Shown here one piece after another: positions 58,462 through 64,000 of a DNA stretch of 64,000 nt. The DNA is from Regnicoccus frigidus (GTDB lineage: Bacteria; Cyanobacteriota; Cyanobacteriia; PCC-6307; Cyanobiaceae), in the NCBI GenBank assembly GCA_025194985.1, contig JAOANE010000054.1:1-64000 (forward strand). The letters are read 5' to 3'. Within the stretch, counting starts at the first letter, position 1; each line of letters begins with the position of its first letter. Both the position numbers and the translations under genes were made by a program. The notes under the pieces were generated by a model. It was not told the origin of the DNA and did no database searches. It saw nothing but the letters and a program-made list of their open reading frames with translations.

Positions 58462-59094
58462 TTAAGGGCGCGGCGCCGGTTCAATGATCGCTTCCTTCTC
58501 CAGGTAAGCGATCACCTGGGCAACGGATTCCTCCAGGCTCTGAAGGCCGGTGGCCACCCGCAGTTCGGCGGCTTCAGGGGCTTCGTAGGGGCTGGAGATG
58601 CCCGTGAAGTCTTTGATCTGGCCGGCGCGGGCCTTGGCATAGAGGCCCTTGGGGTCGCGGCTTTCGCAGACATCGAGATCGGCGGCGCAATGAATCTCGA
58701 TGAAATCCGCCGTTTCCACCAGGGAGCGGGCCTTGTCGCGATCAGAGCGGAAGGGCGACACGAAGGCGGTGAGCACGATCAGGCCGGCATCGAGAAACAA
58801 TTTGGCCACTTCGCCGATGCGGCGAATGTTCTCTTCCCGATCGGCGTCGGAGAAACCCAGGTCCTGGCAGAGCCCGTGGCGGACGTTGTCACCATCGAGC
58901 ACATAGGTGGCCAGGCCGCGGCTGAACAATTCGGCGTTGAGGGCGTTGGCCAGGGTGCTTTTACCGCTGCCGGAGAGGCCCGTGAGCCAGAGGATCGCGC
59001 TGCGATGGCCCCGTTGCTGAGCCCTGCTCTCGCGGGTGATCGAGGCTTGATGCCAGACGATGTTGGTGGCTTTTCCGCTGGGGCTTGGGGGCAT
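58462..59094 (-). CDS. cysC: Adenylylsulfate kinase
   Basis: A 210-residue kinase that phosphorylates APS to PAPS. Visible motifs are Walker A LTGLSGSGKSTLANAL, the APS-binding DGDNVRHGLCQDLGFSDADREENIRR and AFVSPFRSDRDKAR. The C-terminal KGLYAKARAGQIKDFTGISSPYEAPE is family-typical. It is the last gene of the minus-strand sat-cysQ-cysC operon. A 95-bp gap separates it from cysQ. Confidence 0.96.
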   Translation of the reverse strand: MPPSPSGKATNIVWHQASITRESRAQQRGHRSAILWLTGLSGSGKSTLANALNAELFSRGLATYVLDGDNVRHGLCQDLGFSDADREENIRRIGEVAKLFLDAGLIVLTAFVSPFRSDRDKARSLVETADFIEIHCAADLDVCESRDPKGLYAKARAGQIKDFTGISSPYEAPEAAELRVATGLQSLEESVAQVIAYLEKEAIIEPAPRP

Positions 59095-59189
59095 GGGCTC
59101 GTCAGGGGAAGGGATGGATCAGGAAACGGATGGATCAAGAAGGGGCGGACTGGATCGCCCTGAACGGGATCGCGTTAGGCGTGACCGCC

Positions 59190-60116
59190 TTAAACAGGGA
59201 ATGCCGGGTCGATCCGCGCCATCGCGGCCGCAGCGGCCTGGCAGAGATCGGCGTGGGAGCGGCCATGGCTGGCGATCAGGCAGCCGGCCTGACGGGAATC
59301 ACCGGTGTTGTAGAGCAAGGGGCGACCATCGGCGTGGGTGAAGGCCCCGCCAGCGGCCAGCAGCACGGCTTCCGGCGCGGCCATGTCCCAATCTTTGGGG
59401 GCGGTGCGGCCCGAAAGGGAGACATACAGATCGGTTTCGCCCCGCAGGATCGCGCCAACCTTGCCGCCCACACTGCCGCGGGCGAGGCCCGCAGCCACCC
59501 CCAGCGAGCCCATCAGAAGCTCCAGGCGATCATCACGGTGGCTGCGACTGGTGACGGGGATCAACTCCCGCAAGTGTGCCCGGCTGCTGAAACGCACCGG
59601 CTGACGCTCCCCAGACGGCGACTCGCACCAGGCCTGGGACTCGCCTGGATCAGCAGCGACCACCCCGAACCAGAGCTGATCAAGCTCGGGAAGCAGCACC
59701 ACCCCGAGGACGGGACGCTGCTGGTGGATCAAGGCGAGGTGAACGGCGTATTCGCCGGTGCCCTGCAGAAAATCCTTGGTGCCATCGAGAGGATCGAGGA
59801 TCCAGAGCCACTCGGCATCGATCGGCTGGCCGGCGGGCCACTGGCTGGCCGTTTCCTCACTCAGCAGGGTCCAGGGTGCAATGGGAAAGGCTTTGCCAAG
59901 GCCGGTAAGCAGGTGATCATTGACCGCCAGATCGGCGGCTGAGACAGGCCCCTTGGGATTGTCATCGACCGAGAGCACGGCCGGGTAGCCGAAGGGGGGC
60001 TGCTCGCCGCGGGCATAGGCGCGCAGGATGGCGGCCGATTCCCAGGCCAGGCGTCGCAGCACCGCCAGCAGGACCTCGGGATCGATGCCGACGGGGAGCT
60101 GATCAGCTGGCCTCAC
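59190..60116 (-). CDS. cysQ: 3'(2'),5'-bisphosphate nucleotidase
   Basis: A 308-residue inositol-monophosphatase-fold enzyme that hydrolyses PAP, the by-product of sulfation and reduction of PAPS. Metal-binding motifs are LLSEETASQ and LDPLDGTKDFLQGTGEYAVHLAL, and the last is KDWDMAAPEAVLLAAGG. It lies between sat and cysC and overlaps sat by 14 bp; in this position it probably keeps PAP levels low. GTG 60116 is the start. Confidence 0.93.
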   Translation of the reverse strand: MRPADQLPVGIDPEVLLAVLRRLAWESAAILRAYARGEQPPFGYPAVLSVDDNPKGPVSAADLAVNDHLLTGLGKAFPIAPWTLLSEETASQWPAGQPIDAEWLWILDPLDGTKDFLQGTGEYAVHLALIHQQRPVLGVVLLPELDQLWFGVVAADPGESQAWCESPSGERQPVRFSSRAHLRELIPVTSRSHRDDRLELLMGSLGVAAGLARGSVGGKVGAILRGETDLYVSLSGRTAPKDWDMAAPEAVLLAAGGAFTHADGRPLLYNTGDSRQAGCLIASHGRSHADLCQAAAAAMARIDPAFPV

Positions 60117-61281
60117 GCAACACCTCCACCACGCTGCGGAAGGCGAACCATTCAGGAATTTCCTCCCCGGCCCGCAACATCTTGCGGAACTGGGTGCCGC
60201 TCAGTTTCTTGACATGCAGCCCACGTGCTTCGGCATGCTCGGCTGTCACGTAGCCCTCTTCTTCGGTATAGACGAGATTGAGGGAAGGGACCGTTTCCAT
60301 GCCCAGTTCGCTGGCGTTGTCTCTGGCAAAGTCCTGGGCCTGGTAGGGGCCGTAGAAATCATCACCGCTAAGCGATGATTTGCAGCCGGCCATGTCGCGG
60401 CCGATGATGAAGTGGGTGCAGCCGTAGTTCTTGCGGATGATCATGTGCTGCAACGCTTCGCGGGGGCCGGCCATGTGCATGGCGTAGGGGAGATAGGCCC
60501 AGCGGATGCGCGGGTTGGCCACTTCGGCGGCCAGCCGTTCGTAGGTGGCAAAGCGCACAGCCCCGGCGATGTCGTCGTCCTGGGTGGGTCCACAGGTGGG
60601 GTGAACGAGCACCACGGCGGCTGCGCTCACGTTGCTGGCGTGCAGGGCGCGGGTGAACAGTTCGTAGTGGGCGCGGTGAATCGGGTTGCGGCACTGGAAG
60701 GCCACCACGTCCTGGTCGTTGGGCAAGCTGGCCCTCACCTCAGCAGGGGTCTGGCAGGGGAAGTCACGCTGGGGGAGTTCGAGGCCCTGCACGGCACCGC
60801 CCAGATAAAATCGGCCCCGTTCGCAGCAGATCATCCGCACGGCGGGATGCTCAATCGAGGTGGTGCCGTAGCAACCAGCCGCCTCGCGCACCTTGTCGGG
60901 CTCCCAGCGGCTTTCGACCGTCATCACAGCCAGGTCCTGGCCCCGGTAAGTGAGCAACAGCCGGTCCCCAACCGTGATGCTCTCATCGTCTGTATCCAGC
61001 ACGATCGGCAGGCCGAAGAGCAGGCCTGAGCTGGTGCGGTGGCCGGCCACCACAGCGTGGTAATCGTCTTCGTGCATGAAGCCGCGCAGGGGGGAGAAGC
61101 CACCCACCACCAGCAGCTCCACGTCGCAGGCGTTGCGGTCTGAGCACTCCACCACCCGATCCACTCCCGCCTTGATCGCCTGGTGCTGCTCAGAGGCAGC
61201 CTGGAGATCAACCAGGCTGCCCCCGTGCGGGGTAATCAGGCCGGTCCTGGGCAGGTCGGCGGTGATGCGTTCAGCGGACAT
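60103..61281 (-). CDS. sat: Sulfate adenylyltransferase (ATP sulfurylase)
   Basis: A 392-residue dissimilatory-type single-subunit ATP sulfurylase. It activates sulfate to APS. Motifs are VVAFQCRNPIHRAHYELF (HxxH nucleotide site), VLVHPTCGPTQDDDI and NYGCTHFIIGRDMAG. It starts the sulfate activation operon with cysQ and cysC. ATG 61281. The upstream region of about 300 bp holds its promoter. Confidence 0.96.
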   Translation of the reverse strand: MSAERITADLPRTGLITPHGGSLVDLQAASEQHQAIKAGVDRVVECSDRNACDVELLVVGGFSPLRGFMHEDDYHAVVAGHRTSSGLLFGLPIVLDTDDESITVGDRLLLTYRGQDLAVMTVESRWEPDKVREAAGCYGTTSIEHPAVRMICCERGRFYLGGAVQGLELPQRDFPCQTPAEVRASLPNDQDVVAFQCRNPIHRAHYELFTRALHASNVSAAAVVLVHPTCGPTQDDDIAGAVRFATYERLAAEVANPRIRWAYLPYAMHMAGPREALQHMIIRKNYGCTHFIIGRDMAGCKSSLSGDDFYGPYQAQDFARDNASELGMETVPSLNLVYTEEEGYVTAEHAEARGLHVKKLSGTQFRKMLRAGEEIPEWFAFRSVVEVLREAS

Positions 61282-61589
61282 TCAGGTTCCAGGCGCGTGG
61301 ATTGGAGCCATTGGTGCAACAGCCGGCTGATCTTATGTCTCTTCTGCCCACCCCTCCCTCCAGGTAAGGAAGCGCGATCACCAAGTCGGCGGTGGGGGTT
61401 CTGGTTGTGATCGGCCTCATGGTGGGACTACGCATCTAGGGCAGCCCGGGGGGGAATTCCAGGTCTGCTTGCGGTCCCCCGAATCCGAGGATTTCAGGGA
61501 GCTGATGGTGGCCGGGCAGCTCCAGAAACGGCGTGTAACTATGGGGGAATGTGAAGGGCGCGCCCGCTCATCAGACTTGGAGTCGCGCC
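61282..61589. other. Region upstream of sat
   Basis: This 308-bp stretch between the sat start and the decayed RgpF-like gene contains no credible intact gene. It should contain the sat promoter. No regulator site could be recognised with confidence. Confidence 0.5.
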
Positions 61590-62294
61590 AAAGTGGGCAA
61601 TTCAGTCCCAATTATTTTGGTGGGATAGTGCATGGGTTCTACCTTGATCTTCTCGAGCAACTCCTCGACCTGATCAAGCCCCGGCCTTGATTTGGCAGAA
61701 ACTCTGCTCAATCGTGCCAGCTTTTCCTCAATCACCTATTCTCCAAAGGAATGGCAGCGGGGCGCCCAGTCCTTGTGAATTTAAATGTAAAATGCTCTCT
61801 CCTTCTCAAGATAAGAGAATGTTGGGCGGAGCATCTTTTTGAAAGTCTGGTTGAATGCCCCGCTTGAACTTCATTCGTAAGGCTTTCCTGGATGATCCCG
61901 AGCTTGGTCTCTTGGCGCCTCCCAGATCCCTTGTGCCATCCACGGTTTTCTTGACAGAAAATATTGAAAATCTTGTGGAAATCTTCGAGGAATGGGAGAT
62001 GGATGCTTAAAAATTTCTTGGCCATTTGTTTTTGGCCGGAAGCATGATGGCGGCTCACACTGTTGATTTGGCTCCCCTTCTGGAGATGGCGAAAGATCCT
62101 CAGTTTTTGCATATGAATCCGGTCGAACCGATGGCACTTTTGCCCATGCCATGGGACGGGTTGTTGGTGTCGTGATTCAAAACGAGGGCTACCGAGTTAG
62201 ATCGCTGCCGGGTCACCCATCAGCCGCGGGGCAGTTCGCTCATCGATGGGCTCGTGTGGAAGAACAGAGCTTCGAGTTGCGAGGTAATCCATAG
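61590..62294 (+). pseudogene. Decayed RgpF-like glycan biosynthesis gene
   Basis: Five fragments in shifting frames match the RgpF/rhamnan-synthesis F type protein. A (about 61590-61690): GGIVHGFYLDLLEQLLDLI, then a stop. B (61751-61867): GRPVLVNLNVKCSLLLKIRECWAEHLFESLVE. C (61855-62010): LNFIRKAFLDDPELGLLAPPRSL, ENLVEIFEEW, then TAA 62008-62010; the same frame goes on with KFLGHLFLAGSMMAAHTV, APLLEM. D (62130-62294): DGTFAHAMGRVVGVVIQNEGYRV, ending in a TAG. The A-B gap, the B-C and C-D frameshifts and the internal TAA make it a clear pseudogene. The family acts in rhamnose-rich surface polysaccharide synthesis. No intact relative is in the window. Confidence 0.78.
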
Positions 62295-62309
62295 GGTTGG
62301 GTCCCAGCC

Positions 62310-63698
62310 TCAGCCCCTGCCCCGCGGCCGGCTGTCCCTTGAGGAGGGCTGGCTGCGCGAGGGAATGGTGCGGGAGGAGGCGCTGCGACGCGGCATCGAC
62401 CCGCCGGGGCCTCCGGCTGATCTGCCGCCGCTACGACCGCCTCCCCCACGGCTGCCGCCCTTGCCGCGACCACCGCTGAGATCGAGGGGTGGCGCTGAGT
62501 GGATGGTGGGCTCGAAGCCCGGCACTTCCTGGCGGCGCAAGGGATTGCCGATCACCTTTTCGATCGCGCGCAGTAGTTCATGCTCTTCGGCGGCCACCAG
62601 CGAGAGGGCGTGGCCGCTCTGGCCGGCGCGGCCGGTCCGGCCGATCCGGTGCACATAATCTTCGGCGACGTTGGGCAGGTCCAGATTCACCACGTGGGGG
62701 AGCTGCTCGATGTCGAGGCCGCGGGCGGCCAGGTCGGTGGCCACCAGCACGCGCATCTCGCCTGTTTTGAAGCCGGCCAGGGCGCGGGTGCGGGCCCCCT
62801 GGCTCTTGTTGCCGTGGATGGCCATGGCGCTGATGCCTTCCTGACTGAGACGGTCGGCGAGCCGGTTGGCTCCGTGTTTGGTGCGCGAGAACACCAGCAC
62901 CTGCTGCCAGTTGTTGCTGCGGATCAGGTGGCTGATCAGATCGCCTTTGCGGGCCATGTCGCAGGGGTGCATCACCTGCTCCACCAGCGGCGCCGCCCGG
63001 TTTTCAGGGGTGGCCTGCAGTTGCACGGGCTGGTGCAGCAGCCCGTGGGCCAACTTGCGGATCGAGGGGTTGAAGGTGGCAGAGAACAGCAGGTTCTGGC
63101 GTTTGGCCGGCAGCAGCGCCAGGATTTTCTGGATGTCGCGGATGAAGCCCATGTCGAGCATGCGATCGGCTTCATCGAGCACCAGGATTTCCAGACGATC
63201 GAAGCGGATCGCGTTCTGCTGGTACAGATCCATCAGCCGGCCGGGGGTGGCCACCAGCACGTCGGCGCCGCGGCGCAGCCGCTGCATCTGCGGGTTGATC
63301 TTGACACCGCCGAACACCACATCACTGCGCAGATCGAGGTATTGGCCGTACTCCCGCACGCTTTCGGCCACCTGGGCCGCCAGTTCGCGGGTGGGGGTCA
63401 GCACCAGGGAGCGCACCTGGTTGTTGCGGGCATGGGGCCCATGCCGGAGACGCTCCAGCATCGGCAGGGTGAACCCGGCCGTTTTGCCGGTGCCTGTCTG
63501 GGCGGCGGCCATCACATCATGACCGCCGAGCACGGCGGGAATCGACTGAACCTGAATCGGCGACGGGGTGGTGTAACCCTTGGCGGCGATCGCCTTGAGC
63601 AGCGGTTCAGAGAGGCCGAAGGCTGAAAAATCGACGACGGAGGGGGTGGGCGTACCGGTCTGCTCCTGTCCCGGAGCTGGGTGGGTCAGAACAGAAAT
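62310..63698 (-). CDS. DEAD-box RNA helicase (likely ATT start)
   Basis: A helicase of about 462 residues. Motifs: Q-motif (FGLSEPLLKAIAAKGYTTPSPIQ), I AAQTGTGKT, Ia TPTRELAAQV, Ib TPGRLMDL, II LDEADRMLDMGF, III FSATFN, IV VLVFSRTKHGANRL, V TDLAARGLDIEQL and VI HRIGRTGRAG. The C-terminal tail of about 60 residues is Arg/Gly/Ser-rich, as in RhlE/CrhR-type proteins for RNA remodelling. The first ATG/GTG/TTG in frame (GTG 63533) lies after the Q-motif. ATT at 63698 gives a normal N-terminus with AGGA eight bases upstream. It converges with the RgpF-like pseudogene, 15 bp apart. Confidence 0.9.
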   Translation of the reverse strand: MSVLTHPAPGQEQTGTPTPSVVDFSAFGLSEPLLKAIAAKGYTTPSPIQVQSIPAVLGGHDVMAAAQTGTGKTAGFTLPMLERLRHGPHARNNQVRSLVLTPTRELAAQVAESVREYGQYLDLRSDVVFGGVKINPQMQRLRRGADVLVATPGRLMDLYQQNAIRFDRLEILVLDEADRMLDMGFIRDIQKILALLPAKRQNLLFSATFNPSIRKLAHGLLHQPVQLQATPENRAAPLVEQVMHPCDMARKGDLISHLIRSNNWQQVLVFSRTKHGANRLADRLSQEGISAMAIHGNKSQGARTRALAGFKTGEMRVLVATDLAARGLDIEQLPHVVNLDLPNVAEDYVHRIGRTGRAGQSGHALSLVAAEEHELLRAIEKVIGNPLRRQEVPGFEPTIHSAPPLDLSGGRGKGGSRGGGGRSGGRSAGGPGGSMPRRSASSRTIPSRSQPSSRDSRPRGRG

Positions 63699-63787
63699 CG
63701 GAAAAGTCCTCGCAAGAACTCCATTCTACGTGGGCAGAACTGAGATCATGTCCTGAGGGCCCCTCCCGTCGCTGTTTGGCTACCGCC

Positions 63788-64000
63788 ATGAATCCAACCC
63801 TCTACAACCGGCTGCGTCAGGCGAGCCGGAGCGGCGAGCGCAGCTGGCGCCCTCCTCTGCGCCCCTGGCAGAAGATCACGGGACTGGCCAGCTGCGTCCA
63901 GGCGCCGGCTCAGGGCCCCCAGCTGATCAGTGCAGGGATCAAGCCGCCCATCCAACCAGCGATGGCAGAGGTTGTCGTTGAGGCGGTTTCCGGTTTTGGC
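63788..64000 (+). CDS. Partial ORF of unknown function (runs off right edge)
   Basis: ATG at 63788 opens a frame with no stop in the remaining 71 codons. It begins MNPTLYNRLRQASRSGERSWRPPLRPWQ and is basic with no recognisable domain in the visible part. It is divergent from the helicase, 89 bp apart. I cannot assign a product. Confidence 0.4.
   Translation, partial: MNPTLYNRLRQASRSGERSWRPPLRPWQKITGLASCVQAPAQGPQLISAGIKPPIQPAMAEVVVEAVSGFG

Noticed and set aside
61361..61437. Short hydrophobic frame (VGVLVVIGLMVGLRI) upstream of the RgpF-like pseudogene
   Set aside because: It is under 25 codons, has no good start or ribosome site, and no conserved look.

Overview
The window is a dense, GC-rich chromosomal segment from a unicellular alpha-cyanobacterium of the Synechococcus/Cyanobium type. 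The call rests on content: chlorophyll synthase (chlG), the NtcA coactivator PipX with its partner PipY, menG for phylloquinone, SepF, an MntCAB-type manganese transporter, GluQ, several DUFs found mainly in cyanobacteria (DUF1823, DUF2862, DUF3086, DUF3119, DUF4079), and copies of the cyanobacterial HIP1 palindrome GGCGATCGCC (for example at 836-845, 17487-17496 and 63585-63594). Species is not identified. GTG and TTG starts are common.

Layout. 1-4.7 kb: partial LysM protein, aldehyde dehydrogenase, then the divergent mntC-mntA-mntB operon. 4.7-14.7 kb: tRNA-Thr and tRNA-Tyr, aroQ-miaE, mtnD, cobI, a DUF4079 protein, a dihydrouridine synthase, DUF1823, der, cbiQ-like, pipX-pipY, sepF-proC. 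14.7-19 kb (minus strand): an apparent envelope-lipid cluster (GPH transporter, MlaE-type permease, DUF3119, DUF3086, plsY). 19.1-20.5 kb: tRNA-Gly followed by a 1.3-kb mini-island bounded by a 69-bp copy of the tRNA 3' end and carrying a PIN toxin/AbrB-type antitoxin pair; repeat-rich DNA follows. 21-30 kb: ABC ATPase, glgX, HU, gluQ, several small proteins, a fatty-acid desaturase, cupin, tRNA-Arg, an HTH/acidic-linker protein. 29-37 kb (minus strand): rsmI-pnp, rpsN-nth-rseP, serS, a NifU-domain protein and a second toxin-antitoxin pair. 37-46.5 kb: lepA, a four-gene minor-pilin operon, a histidine kinase facing its likely response regulator, an orphan DppC-type permease, a major pilin and a decayed methyltransferase gene. 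46.5-58.3 kb: trmH, an alkyltransferase-like protein, rsmB, PBP1A-chlG, DUF2862, hisF, menG, glyQ, comEC, tRNA-Ser. 58.4-64 kb: sat-cysQ-cysC sulfate activation operon, a decayed RgpF-like glycan gene, a DEAD-box helicase and a partial unknown gene.

Themes. Minor pilins, a major pilin and ComEC are consistent with type IV pili and natural transformation. Two glycan-related genes (a methyltransferase and an RgpF-like gene) are visible pseudogenes, suggesting recent loss of surface-polysaccharide functions. Two genes (gluQ and the DEAD-box helicase) have catalytic or signature motifs that lie upstream of the first ATG/GTG/TTG in frame, so automatic annotation would probably truncate them. The most unusual items are the tRNA-Gly mini-island, a minor pilin whose initiator Met sits where the mature pilin residue 1 should be, and small membrane proteins below the usual gene-calling length. 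I did not find a convincing wholly new defence or biosynthetic system.
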